Below, piece by piece: positions 45,252-55,806 of a DNA stretch of 64,000 bases; the stretch's first letter is position 1, and every line of letters begins with the position of its first letter. Made by a program: the position numbers and the translations under genes. Where the stretch lies: assembly GCA_017354895.1 (NCBI GenBank), contig CP071497.1, positions 3,286,001 through 3,350,000 on the forward strand, in the 5' to 3' direction. Below the pieces are notes generated by a model. It was not told the origin of the DNA, did not search any database, and saw only the letters and a program-made list of their open reading frames with translations. This DNA is from Podospora comata. Taxonomy: Eukaryota > Ascomycota > Sordariomycetes > Sordariales > Podosporaceae.

Positions 45252-45824
45252 ATGCCTTCCAGCGCTTTCAACTGGGGTGCCATCGGTGCGTCTCCTTCAA
45301 CAGGCAACCTTTACAAATCCAGCTAACACACCCTGTGTAGAGGAGGCTATCGAGATGAATGAGGTTGTCCCCGGCAAAGGTAGCAAGATGGTGTTCATGC
45401 CCGTCGCTCGCGACGTCATCCAGGACATGCAGAGCAACAAAAGAATCACCATGGCCGCTTTGCGTCAAGACTGCCAGGAAGTCCTCAAACAAGTCAACAG
45501 GCAGTACCAGTCAGCAGCCCGCTCCGTCGTCGACAGTGTCACCCTCAGTGTGAAGGAGACTGCCTTCAACAAGCTGATCATTAAGAGACATTTCTTTGCC
45601 TTTATGCTGGGTTGGATCGAGATGTCGAGGGTGAAGCAAGGCATATCTGAGATTTCTGGTGTGTAGAAAACCTCTGATTGTGGAATAAAAGGAACTTGGC
45701 AGCTAACCACATGTATACAGAGTCACTGTCGTCCAACTGGATTCTTGTGCCCATTGAATCCGATTGGGACGTGGATGCTGATGATGCAGATTGGGTCATG
45801 GTTGGGAAGGCCGATTTGGTTTAG
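45252..45824 (+). CDS. Array gene 7: FxW/DWV family protein (unknown function)
   Basis: Exons 45252-45285, 45341-45658 and 45721-45824, 151 residues, phases agreeing. The 34-nt first exon encodes MPSSAFNWGAI and ends in phase 1. Exon 2 has ITMAALRQDCQEVLKQ and KRHFFAFMLGWIEM. The second intron (GTGTGT...TACAG) is phase 1. The acidic third exon holds two tryptophan motifs, ESDWDVDADD and ADWVMVGKADLV. It is a clean example of the family plan: short W motif, two helix motifs, acidic DWV tail. No signal peptide, membrane helix or known domain. Function unknown. Confidence 0.82.
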
Positions 45825-46310
45825 GAGGAAAGGCTTGAAGACGAGGGCAGACACATAAGAGAGAGGAACGAGACATGGAGAACCAAGCACCATTGCCCTA
45901 TCGATAGATCCATATCATATCAAAGGATAAAAAGACGATGAAAAGAGGAAATCTTCCTCCCAGGTGACAAAGCCAAAACATGAACAATCCCGTCGGTGTC
46001 AACGACCCCAATGTCGGCATTGCAGAGCTTAAAGCGGGCTGTTGGACCCGCTTCCTGATTCCGTTCACTGACTCCGTGGCGCGAAAGAAATCTCGATGCT
46101 CTGATGAGTGCTTTGCCGTCGGTCTTGTGGGCCTGTGATGGTTCTCGACGCTCATGAGCACATGTATAAATTCCGTTCCAACTTCGCCCTCACCCATTTG
46201 TTTTTCGTTTTCCCACACATTTCACAACAGGCTTCAGTCACTCTACACCATTAGACACCAACCTAACATATCACCTGCCCCACCCCCCGTTCCCACAGTC
46301 AGTCATTGCC
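45825..46310. other. Intergenic between array genes 7 and 8
   Basis: No gene. Contains the TATA-like element at 46165 and a CA-rich leader. Confidence 0.4.
46165..46170 (+). promoter_or_regulatory. TATA-like box of array gene 8
   Basis: TATAAA 146 bp before the start codon at 46311, in a position like that of the neighbours. Confidence 0.4.
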
Positions 46311-46946
46311 ATGAATCCCCCAAACATTTTCAACTGGGACCGAATCGGTAAGCACGCTCCAAGCCTACCTACCTAGGTACCTCTTCCGACATATTAACCA
46401 TACCCAGGGCGGGCCCTCAAGAAAGGTCGTGGGCCGGAGAAGATGCCGCTGCAGTCCACCTTTGACGAGATTGCCACCGCCTATTTCAAGGAGGTAGTCT
46501 GGAAGGACAAGAAGGTTTCTCTTCATGATCAGCTCCGTGACTGCCGCGAGATATTGGAGCACAGTGAGTGTGTCTGGGCCGATGTCCCCACTGAGGATGA
46601 CCATAACCCCGAGACCGCTAAGACCGAGAACATCATGCTGGTTGAGGTGGCTGTCCGCCGCACATTCTTCAGACTTTGCCAGAGCTGGATTAAGGAGAGT
46701 ATGGAGACGGCTGGGGTTTCGGAGGGGACTGAGAATCCTGGCGTGTTGGAGGGGACTGAGAGCCATCTAGGCAAGCGATGCTGAGCGGTCATGAGAGCTT
46801 TCCAGTGGGAGTGTTCTGATGCTGACAAAGATGTCAAATAGGTACAGAGGTTTCCCACCAACGACAATGCCTGCACGTCTGCGGAGGATCATGGCTTTGA
46901 CACCGGCTGTGATGATTGGGTTCTTGTTGAGGGAGCCTCGTGCTAG
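46311..46946 (+). CDS. Array gene 8: FxW/DWV family protein, C-terminal exon uncertain
   Basis: Exon 1 (46311-46347) encodes NIFNWDRI and ends in phase 1. Exon 2 from 46408 has VSLHDQLRDCREILEH and VRRTFFRLCQSWIKES, then an acidic stretch with two copies of GVSEGTEN/GVLEGTES. The expected second donor reads CTAG|GCAAGC, a GC-type site. Unspliced, the frame stops at 46784 (136 residues). Beyond the acceptor TACAG (46857) an open frame ends CDDWVLVEGASC at 46946, plainly the family tail, but it is one base out of phase with the GC donor. Either the tail is lost or a different splice is used. Function unknown. Confidence 0.65.
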
Positions 46947-47459
46947 GGTTGGATTGGCAGCACAGTGTCCGATGTGGCGCGAAGGCTTCTGAATGGATTG
47001 TTCATCAAGGGTAGACATGTTGATTGCATTGATGGGGACCAAAGAAGAGCAGGACTCCGGAATAAAAGATCAACTCTGCTTTCAAATACTCACTTTACCT
47101 GGATCTGGAGAGCTCTGTGACAGATTTCGAGGAGTAGAATACCAAGTTGCTCCCAGTGACATCAGGGTCCACAATCGTCACATGAGAGGCGCTTGTGGCG
47201 CTTGTGGCACTCCCAAGTTTACTACCAGACCACATTATATTCACTGCCTTTGACACAAAACTCAAACGCAGGTGAATATCCCATCAGATACCTGTTGCTC
47301 CCACAAAGTCCCACTCCATCCTGCCTTATATATCAAATACATTCCTTACCGCGCCTCGAAAGCTTTTTCTCATGCGCACCCTAATCCATCACCTCACCAC
47401 CACAAACCTTTTTAACCAACCATCTATTCAAGTCAACGTAGCATCTCCAGTGCTTCACA
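46947..47459. other. Intergenic between array genes 8 and 9
   Basis: No gene. Contains the TATA-like element at 47327. Confidence 0.4.
47327..47333 (+). promoter_or_regulatory. TATA-like box of array gene 9
   Basis: TATATAT 133 bp before the start codon at 47460, in a position like that of the neighbours. Confidence 0.4.
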
Positions 47460-48109
47460 ATGCCCAAGAACGTCTTTGACTGGGAGCCAATCTGTAAGCC
47501 CGCCTTGAATCTCCTCACAAAGACCTACTAACAAATATAAACAGGCGCCACCCTCATGGAGGGACGCGGTCCCGCAGACCTCCCCCCTCCAGCACTCTTC
47601 ATGTCAACCGCCAGGGCCCTCATTGTCAATCTTCATCAGGAAAAGAAGGTTCCGATTCGCAGACTCATTCGTGACTGCAAGGAGATGAGAGACAATAGCG
47701 GGTATGCACTGGGCGATATTTCTTCTAGCAAGAAGAAAGCTGACAATGCACCTACTTTTTTAGGGACGTCTTCAAAATACAATTCGGGAACTTGCCGGTG
47801 AAGGTCATCATCCGTCGCCAGTTCTTTCAGCTTACTTTGACCTGGCTGGAGGGCATGCTGCAGAAGGCTTGTGAGACTGCTGTTGCTGGGGTGGATGATT
47901 ATGGTAAGTTGATAACACTGAACTGAGGGCTTGACCTTATCTTATCTTATGACCGCTATCAAATCGAAGTTTTATCAGCTAACAGATTCTGTTCAATGGC
48001 AGATGGTGTCCCAAGCGATCAGGATATTCTCAACTCGGAACCTGACTGGGAGGAAGTCACTGGATTGGAGGATTGGGTCTGGGTTGAAAAAACAGATGTC
48101 GAGGCTTGA
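47460..48109 (+). CDS. Array gene 9: FxW/DWV family protein (unknown function)
   Basis: Exons 47460-47493, 47545-47701, 47764-47903 and 48003-48109, 145 residues, phases agreeing. Exon 1 is again 34 nt and encodes MPKNVFDWEPI, phase 1. Exon 2 has VPIRRLIRDCKEMRDNSG. An extra intron (GTATGC, branch GCTGAC, TTTTTTAG) splits the middle. Exon 3 has IIRRQFFQLTLTWLEGML and VDDY at the conserved phase-1 junction. Exon 4 is acidic with two tryptophan motifs, EPDWEEV and LEDWVWVEKTD. The branch and splice sites are all near consensus. No known domain. Function unknown. Confidence 0.82.
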
Positions 48110-48548
48110 TTGAGCTTGGAAGACAGCATCGCTCTTCTGTTTCTCAAGAACACTCCTTTCTGTGGATGGCATGTGATGCAATTCAAAAATCCACCAAGAA
48201 AGCCAGACGAGCTTTTCCAGGTATTAACCTTCAATACCTTATCTGTGATTTTTTGTGACACGTGCTAAATAGCCACCATTGTCTCATGTCAGCACACAAA
48301 GGTAATGCAGGGCGTTCTTGCAACAACCTTGAAAACTGCGGCTGGCCGTGATCTAGAACCTTTTTCCATCCTCCTCTTACTGTCAAGCCACCAGCCGTCA
48401 ACAAGAAAAGCCAGGCAGCCAACAAAATACTGTCTTTGGTTCCAAGCTAATTTCCCAATTTAACCCACAATCTTACCCAGATCATTCCCACAAGCTCCAG
48501 ACAACAACTAAACTCCCTACCTAAGATATCACACAAAAAGCCAAAATC
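48110..48548. other. Intergenic between array genes 9 and 10
   Basis: No gene seen. A CA-rich leader precedes the start codon at 48549. Confidence 0.4.
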
Positions 48549-49173
48549 ATGGACCTTGACAATACAGACACCATGGACGTCTCCTCACCCGACGTCCAAA
48601 ACACACCCCCACCACCAATAGACCTAACCTTCAACTGGGACGAGATCCGTAACGTCCCCTCCCTCTCCCATTCTAAACCCCTCCTAACCACACATCCCAG
48701 GCCCCCTCCTCCTCAACCCCCCAACCGACCCCTCCTCCCCCGGCGATCCCACCACTATCCCCCAAAAAAACTTCCACCCTACCTTCTCCCGCCTCCTCGA
48801 CACCTACATGTCCCTCGACCCATCCGAAACCTTTGACGACATCGTCTACCTCCACAAACTCCGCACCCTCTCCCAAGGATGCACCAACCACCTCGCCATC
48901 TGCACCCACCTCGAGCAACAGTCGTCCATCCACGACAAAGACGACGACGTCCGGCTCCGCAGAGAGTTCTTCGAGATGCTGGCGCAGAATCTCGAGGTGT
49001 TTATCAGGGGCCAGGAAAAAGTCGTCGAGAAGCTCTGGACGCAATCGGACTGGAAAAGAGAGCATGATGTCCTCGGTGGATTAATGGGGTTGAGCATGGG
49101 TGGTGCGTCGAGGGAAGCGAAGGAGGAGGAGGAGATGGAGGGGTTGGAGGGTAGTTGGGCAAAGAGGAAATGA
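48549..49173 (+). CDS. Array gene 10: FxW/DWV family protein (unknown function)
   Basis: Exons 48549-48648 and 48701-49173, 190 residues, phases agreeing. Exon 1 is longer than in the neighbours (a Pro/Asp-rich lead-in) but ends LTFNWDEI in phase 1, like them. Exon 2 has KLRTLSQGCTNHLAI and RLRREFFEMLAQNLEVF. The second intron and the DWV tail are absent; instead the protein runs into a Glu-rich end, EEEEMEGLEGSWAKRK, that keeps only a tryptophan. The base composition of exon 2 is strikingly C-rich at its start. The stop is only 28 bp from the stop of the DUF1479 gene on the other strand. Confidence 0.78.
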
Positions 49174-49201
49174 ATTTGTTAATATTGATGAGAATAACAG
49201 C

Positions 49202-50884
49202 TCAAATAAACCCCAGCGCTTGGTTAGCTAATCTAACGGCTTCCTTTCCACCGGGGGTATCCGCCTCCAAGGCAACCAGCTTGTATAATCCCAGTGATTG
49301 AGCCCCCACTGGATCACAAAACCTCATGACATAATCTTCAGTCGGCCGGCCGATGTGACGGGACTCGCCTTCACCGCCGGGGAAGTCAGGGGCCGGAGTA
49401 CCCTCGAGAAAGGCGGCTCTTTGGCGGGCGACGTATTGTGCGCTTGCTTCGGTGGTGGGGCAGATGGGGATGTACATGACGCTTGAGTCGCCGTGGCCGT
49501 TGTGGGTTTTGTCAACGGCGTGGATTGCTGTTGTAGCATACTGTTGTTAGCTCGGGGACCATGGTGCTCTTATTAGAGGAAAGATGAGGTGCCACTCACT
49601 GTCACAATGCCAAAGAACATAATCCCCCGGCCTTACCTCGGGAACATGTACCATCGTCCTCTCCAGCTCCAAATGCGGGTGTAACCCCTCCGGGAACTCC
49701 TGGCCATGTCCCGGAGACGCACCTTGCAAATCACTGGTCATCTTTTCTCCGCCAGTAAACTCCCAGTTGTCTACCTCCAGATGCCTCCTCTTGTCACCGC
49801 CAAGCTGGTTTAGTGTCTTGATATCCCTGAAGAATGGCCTTAGCAAAGTGTACACAGCTGTTTCCCTCACTAGAGGGTTGACAAGCAGTGTCCCTTCTCC
49901 AGGCCCTGACTTGCTCATGGAGAGCCACCCCTGAAATGTCCGGAACATACTGCACGCTCCGAGGCCATCGTGCAAGTTTGTCACGGCGTTCAATCTGCCG
50001 CTGGCATCAAAGGGGTCGTAGCTCTCCCAGTCACCGCGGAAGATGGGGTTGTAGATACCGCCGAGGCCGTAGCCGTTTTCCTCCCAACGTTCGACGCTGC
50101 CGCCGTCTTGGTGGGGACCCAGGGCGAATTGGGCGTCGCCTGGTTGGCGTATGCGGAGGCGGTCGGCGTAGCAGAGAGGGGTGGATAGGGAGATGGGTGT
50201 GCTCGGATTAGAGGCGTGCCAGAGGGAGGACATGAGGGTGGTTTGCGCCTTGAGGAGGGAGGGGTGGAATCTGGCGCGGGCTTGGGTGCTGGACCAGTAC
50301 AGCTCGAGGACTTGGGGATGGTCTGAGGGGAAGCCTGCTTGGTGTTAGGACCGGTTTTGAAGACCGTGACAACCAGAGAACGTACCTCTGGTATGTGGAT
50401 TTTGGCGGACATATTCCTCAATTTCGTACTTGTACGCCCTGGCTTCATCCTCGGGTATCACACCCTTTATGACAGCTACACCTCGTTTCTTGAGCTCTGG
50501 TTTCGAGGCGGCGAGGTCTTCTTCGAGATGGCTGAAGCGTATCTCGGGCACGATAGACGGACCACGTTGTGCGATGACCTCGTTCTCACGCTGCAGGACG
50601 CTGAGGAGCCGCTTCCAGCTGGCGATGACAGCCTCCTCATGGCCTTGGACCAGTCTGAGTTTGAGTTGGCGATAACGATCTGGAAGAGGCTCTGGGGCCT
50701 TGCCAGACATGGAGGCAAAAGCATCTGAGATGTCTCCTTCCCGTTTCTTGGGGCTCATGGACGCCATGGAGACGACCCCCCGCGTCTGGTACCATGGTGG
50801 TTGCCTACATGAGCGGAGGAGCGGGGTAGAAAGTAGTACACGGCATGTTGCCGGTGGGAGTCTCGCAGGGAGAACAGCCTTCAT
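49202..50884 (-). CDS. DUF1479 family protein (iron/2-oxoglutarate oxygenase-like)
   Basis: Exons 50884-50386, 50334-49600 and 49527-49202, 519 residues, phases agreeing. The family signature GFPSDHPQVLELYWSSTQAR crosses the first junction. An H-x-D pair, GPHQDGG (His241, Asp243), and a distal His in TIHAVDKTHN (about 414) resemble the metal triad of Fe(II)/2-oxoglutarate enzymes. The substrate of the family is not established. I chose the ATG at 50884 because it starts an Arg/Ser/Pro-rich, acid-free stretch (MKAVLPARLPPATCRVLLST) suited to mitochondrial import; an in-frame ATG at 50959 would add 25 hydrophobic residues. It is divergent from the zinc-cluster factor gene (764 bp between starts), which may control it; that link is inferred. 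Confidence 0.88.
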
Positions 50885-51647
50885 TTTGAATGGCGATATG
50901 CGAGCAGTTATCGGAATGTTGATGAGGCTGAAGAAGATGTTAAAAACTTCGGGGGTCAAGAACCAGGGGGGTCGATGTGTTTGAGGGACTGTAGAACTCG
51001 AAATTTCATGATATCAAGGCATCTCGTCTTCCCAATAATCACGGCGTGATAATATACCCGAGCCTCGAGGTTGGGTCGCACAAACATCCCATTCGGAGTT
51101 GCTGTTTTTGGTGTCATTGAGCTCACGCGACTAACGTCATCGCGAGGTGACAAAGATATGGCAAAGGAGGGCCATGATGCGGCGGGCTTGCCATTTCGCG
51201 GGTAAATGAAACTGCTATCATCCACAGTGCTATGGGGTTTTAAAAACCGGGCCGAATGTTGAGGGTTTGCCTTCCATGATATGCACGGCTTCCAGCGTGA
51301 ACCAAGCAGTTGGGATGGTGGTGGGGACACTTATTGGGGGTCAGAAACCAGGGTTCCGACGCGAGGATCCATTTCTCGCCGCCAAGCCCGCCAAGGCGGG
51401 GAAACGGTCTAACCGGATAAGGAAGCCCCGACGTCCCGACAGCCGAAAATCGAGCGGCTGTCTTGAATTGCTCTCCGCCTCTGTCTGTCGGCTACCACGC
51501 AGTACGGACTCAACGGTGGACGGCTTCAATTGCAAGACGCCGGATTGATCACTCTCCGACACTGCTTTGCTTCTCTGCTCGCGGAAATTCTCTCCAGACT
51601 GTCTCCACACTTGGTGGGACTGCAACTCGTGGGGCTGCATTTTCACC
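50885..51647. other. Divergent promoter region, DUF1479 gene / transcription factor
   Basis: About 760 bp without a supportable gene. Contains the cluster of inverted repeats at 51387-51462. Confidence 0.5.
51387..51462. promoter_or_regulatory. Cluster of CGG/CCG inverted repeats
   Basis: Three symmetric sites occur in 76 bp: CCCGCC-AA-GGCGGG (51387-51400), CGG-N5-CCG (51405-51415) and GACAGCCG-N9-CGGCTGTC (51438-51462, 8-bp perfect arms). CGG/CCG pairs are the usual half-sites of Zn2Cys6 dimers, and the adjacent gene encodes one, so autoregulation or control of the divergent pair is plausible. Shown by sequence symmetry only. Confidence 0.45.
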
Positions 51648-54416
51648 ATGCCCGCCAAACCTGTTGTCTTTGTAGCAACCGATTCCTCCGGCCTGCCCGT
51701 CAAGAGGAAACAGGCGCATCAGGCTTGCGACACCTGCAGGAAAAGAAAGGTATGTCCTGCCAATAATCTCTCCTTAATTCTTTTTCCGGTAATCCGAAGG
51801 CTCCGTCGCCGTTCCCTACAGCACATTCGACCATTCTTTGACAGGTTCAACGCAACATGGTAGACCATGGTAGACAGCTTGATGCAAAAATGAAGAGAAC
51901 ATTGCACCAGAGATTATCGGCCTTCAGGCATGCATTGAATTGTCCTTTACGTGTGCTTGGTAAAGACAAGAGCTTTCTCTGGATATTTCATGGCATACTC
52001 TTGGTTATCTACGGTGGCTAACTTTTCCAGAAACGTTGTGGGCATCTTCCAGGGAATCAATCAGTCGAAGACTCCAGTATCATAGATATCGAAAGTCCCA
52101 GGCCTTCGCCAAGTTTACGGCCTCAGAATCCAACTCCGCATCACGCCAGCCAACGCTCAAGCTCAAAACCTCAAGACCCTCCTGACGCGGATGTGTCTGA
52201 CACAGCCGCCGAGCTTCTTCTTCGCTTCTTTTCGCACGCCCGCGAGAAACCAGGACGCAGCGACTCCAGTCATGACGCATCACAGAGAAAACAGCCGCCT
52301 ATCGATTCAGCCCCAAGATTCCTCGGGGACCTGAACCCGGAAGGAATTCTAGCCGAAGCCACAATGACCACCTGGCCGGGGCCTTCCAACTCATCTGGTA
52401 CAGCCTCCAAGATCACAGATGTCGAGAGGGATAATCGCCCTGGTGTCTCTATCCCGCCGTGGGCTGTGTCATCACCAGCAGATGAAGCGACAACAACCTC
52501 AAAATCACCGGAAGCCACGCGGGACCCCGGTGATGAAGACCAGCCGACAGGGTTCTTCTCATTCCGTGTAGACGGGTCGTGGCTCAAGGTGCCAGTACGA
52601 GATGCAACGACTATCAAACTCATCAAAGAGCTCCTTGGAAGCACCACGGAAATTGCCCCAGCAGTCTTGCCCACAGAAACTGAATGGCTTTTCATGAGAG
52701 ACATGTACCTTCGAAAGATCCAACCAATATTTCCAATCCTCGACAGAGAGACCCTTGTTGATCTTCCCCAAGACAAAAACGTACGCGAAGCCATCCAAGC
52801 CGCAGTTTGCCTAGCCATCTCGACCGATCCGGAGGTCAGCGGACGCTTGACATTGGGATGTAGGAGTCAAGATGGCAAAGGTTGGGTGCGAGAATCCGTG
52901 GACTATGAAGACTACTCACAGGCTTTGGCGAGCTTCATAAACACCCGCATCAAGAGCCGGGAGCTTCCACTGCTTTACAACCTTCAGGTCATGGGGATTA
53001 CTTGTCTGTACTGGCAACCAGAGGAGGTCAACGAGCGGTCTGCTCCGCTGAATCTTTTTGGGAATCTGGTGAGCATTGCTGCCTCGCACGGTGTTCATCT
53101 GGAGCTTCAAGGAAAAGGCCATCTAGCCGATCAGAGATATCCTCCGGGGACTGGGAAGCGGCTGTTTAAGTGCATTTATGCTTTGGACCGATTACTTGCT
53201 GCCTTTTCGGGACGGCCAGTGATGTTTCACAATGAGGACCTCATGGACCGACCAAAGGCTGATCCTGATGACCCACCCAGCTTCCGGCTGTTCATGTCAC
53301 TCATTCACGTTTTGGATCAAGTGATAGAGATGTATCGACCGCGGCCGACGGTGACGTACATTGATATTCCTGTGTACGAGCAGATGGCGCTGGATGTTGG
53401 GGCGCAGTGTGAGCCAGAGATAATATTGAGCAAGTGCCCACCGTCTTCCCCCCGAAGTTCTCTATTGTTACTGACAGCATGACACAGCCACACTTGAAGT
53501 CCTGTACCACGCTATCGGTGTCCTCTCGGTACGAATGACCCGCGAACGCTTCGCTACCCCTCCAGAAACCGACAACGGCAACAAGACGCCCGTCAGCTAT
53601 CAGCACTTGCCGCCAAGCAGTGTGAACGCACGCAGATCACACTCCTCAGACCGTATCCTCGATGTGATATCAGCGTACAAACTCAGCCCATTCCCGTTTG
53701 TGCCATATGCCCTGTCGCTTTCCTTGTCAGTCGCATACAGGAAATGGAAATTCAGCAAATTACCGATGTTCCGCACTCGTGGCAAAGCCGACTTCTTGAA
53801 AGTCGCTGCGGCCATTCGACAGCTCTCTCCTATCTGGGCCAACGCTCGTTTGAGCAGTGAGTTGGGAAACGCCGTGGTGCGCAATCTTGAGAGTAGTGAG
53901 GCGTTGCTTCGTGAGCGTGTCAAAGCAAAAGGGGGCGTCTGCGCGCCTTCCAAGCCCAAGGCTATCAACGACAGCAGTTCTGCGTTTAACATTGAGCTTC
54001 ATTCACGTGCGAGATGGCTTATTGAGAAGCCTGATGAGGGCGCGAGGCAAGATTCGACAAATCCCCCTAGTTCAGGCGCCAGGCTTCAACCTGGTCTCGT
54101 TGCGGGGGCCTGTGAGCCCCTTTCTCCGTCGTCGACGCTTGCGAATACATCACAGGGCCATCCTGATACTGCAATGGCTGCAGGTAGCTATCAGATACCG
54201 GACACGTCAGGTGTTGGGCATACGAATGTCAACTTGTTTGGGTCAATGGGCGGTGACCAAATGGAATCGGGCTCTGGGGAATTTACGGCTATGAATGATA
54301 GCTTGATATTCGACTCTTGGGACCCGACGTTTGCGCAGATGATTGACTATTCGTTTGCGAGTAACTTGGATCCGGGGAATCCGTTTGGGTCGTGTGAGTA
54401 TATGGGGTTTACATGA
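51648..54416 (+). CDS. Zinc-cluster fungal transcription factor
   Basis: Exons 51648-51749, 52031-53429 and 53488-54416, total 2430 nt (809 residues). The N-terminus reads QACDTCRKRK-KRCGH across the first intron, giving C27-x2-C30-x6-C37, the first half of a Zn2Cys6 cluster. The second Cys trio is not visible, and His39 follows. Such half-clusters occur in a known subgroup. The middle homology region (fungal-specific transcription factor domain) starts about 265 with FMRDMYLRKIQPIFPILDRE and includes LDRLLAAFSGRPVMFHNEDL. After the second intron comes YRKWKFSKLPMFRTRG. The second intron closes in frame only with a GC donor (TTGA|GCAAGT); the nearby GTGCCC donor fails. The C-terminus is acidic and aromatic, suited to activation. 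Nuclear. Target genes unknown; the divergent DUF1479 gene is a candidate. Confidence 0.85.
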
Positions 54417-54962
54417 GGTTATACATTCGATGCTTCCTTTTCGGCGTTTTTGGGACCAACAAGCTTTGGGGGTATCCTTTTGGATTGGAACAGGGGCACA
54501 TGCATCAACGAAAGGTCAAGGAGCAGTTGTTTTTTACAGAAAATCGAATAAAGGCAGTCAAAGTGCCCGAGCCAGGTTGTTCTCATCCCAAACCTTGGTT
54601 CCTAGCGCCTTGCTGTCCTACCAGACAGATATGTAACGTCAGTTCCAAACAAAAAAGAACCAAACTATCAGCCTGCATCGTCAAAGTCGCGGTAGTTTGC
54701 TATCAGATCCTCTGTCTTGCTCCCGATCCTCCATAGATGGTTGAAGGTTGCTATTGTAACTCCAGCATATTGCAGACAGATACGCACTACCGCACAACAC
54801 TGTCTTTGGGGGGCCTCGATGGGGGCCGGTCGGCGCTTGCTGTGATGGTCCTGCGGCGGCAAGGCAGGCTTATAGCCGCCCGCTTCGCTTCTATAACACT
54901 GGGGATGGCCTCTTTTTTCTTTTTCACCGTCACCAATTCTTCCTGAAGTACAAGTTCAGTCA
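54417..54962. other. Intergenic, no gene seen
   Basis: This is the 3' flank of the transcription factor and the upstream part of the broken kinase. Overlapping short frames only. Confidence 0.4.
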
Positions 54963-55746
54963 ATGTCTCCAGCAACGCCAGAGTCAAACAAAGATGCCGC
55001 GAAGAGAGCTCTGAGCTACAGCCCCCAAAGCTGGGGCAACAACTTCGCCCGGACCCCTATTTCAACACTAAATCTTGAATTACTCTCAAACAACACCGCA
55101 CGCCATGAAGAATCTTACGGACTAGAGAGCGTCACCCGAGTGGCGAGAGATGTCGGTCTGAAGCAGTATCGTTATGAGGAGCGGGTTTGGGAAGAAAGGC
55201 TCGGAGAGGGGGTTTAATATTTGGTTGAAAGGTGCACGATAGAGCAAAATGTCCTTGCTGTCAAACATGTCAAGTTTGACCAACATGATAACCGAAGCTC
55301 TCTTCGCAAGAACCTCAGCTCAGTTGTCTTGGAAATACAGATGATGGCACACCGACCACCGAATGAGCATGCAATCATTATCAAGGGTTGTGGATATGGG
55401 TGGAATGCGCACCAGGAGGTAGCTGCTCCTTTTGTTCTCGTGGAGTATACTACGATGAGGACACTTCGAGAAAAACTTCCAGCGGTGTGGTGGAACTCAT
55501 GGTCAGCATTCGGATCTCCTCCGTGTTCAGCTATTGGTTGGAGATGTGGCTGCTGGGCTTTCGGCGCTGCATGGGTGTGGGGTTGTTCATGGAGATGTCA
55601 AGCTTGACAATGTGCATGTTTTCCCAGATACAACCAGATCGACGGGTGCACTGGCCAAGGTTGGGATTTTGGGGGTGCGATATTATTTGAGAAGGAGTGC
55701 GGCGGCTGTGAGCTGTTCGCTGAGATATACCGGAACATTCTTGTGA
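54963..55746 (+). pseudogene. Truncated, broken protein kinase
   Basis: The frame from 54963 ends YEERVWEERLGEGV at a TAA where the glycine-loop would continue. In the same frame it resumes with VERCTIEQNVLAVKHVKFDQ (the VAIK-type lysine) and APFVLVEYTTM (hinge). A frameshift follows, then DVAAGLSALHGCGVVHGDVKLDNVHVFPD (catalytic loop HGDVKxDN) at about 55540. The coding signal stops near 55746, before the activation segment and the rest of the C-lobe, close to the AT-rich edge of the transposon at 55807. At least one stop and one frameshift are visible, so no active kinase is expected. It differs from the FunK1 type at 7-9 kb. Confidence 0.8.
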
Positions 55747-55806
55747 GTTTTGGAAAAGTAAATAAATTATAAAAGGATTAAAAATTAATTATTTTTTAAT
55801 TTAGAA

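Noticed and set aside
28496-49173. Reading the array as a biosynthetic gene cluster
   Set aside because: None of the array proteins has an enzyme motif; the shared introns and motifs show a gene family, not a pathway.
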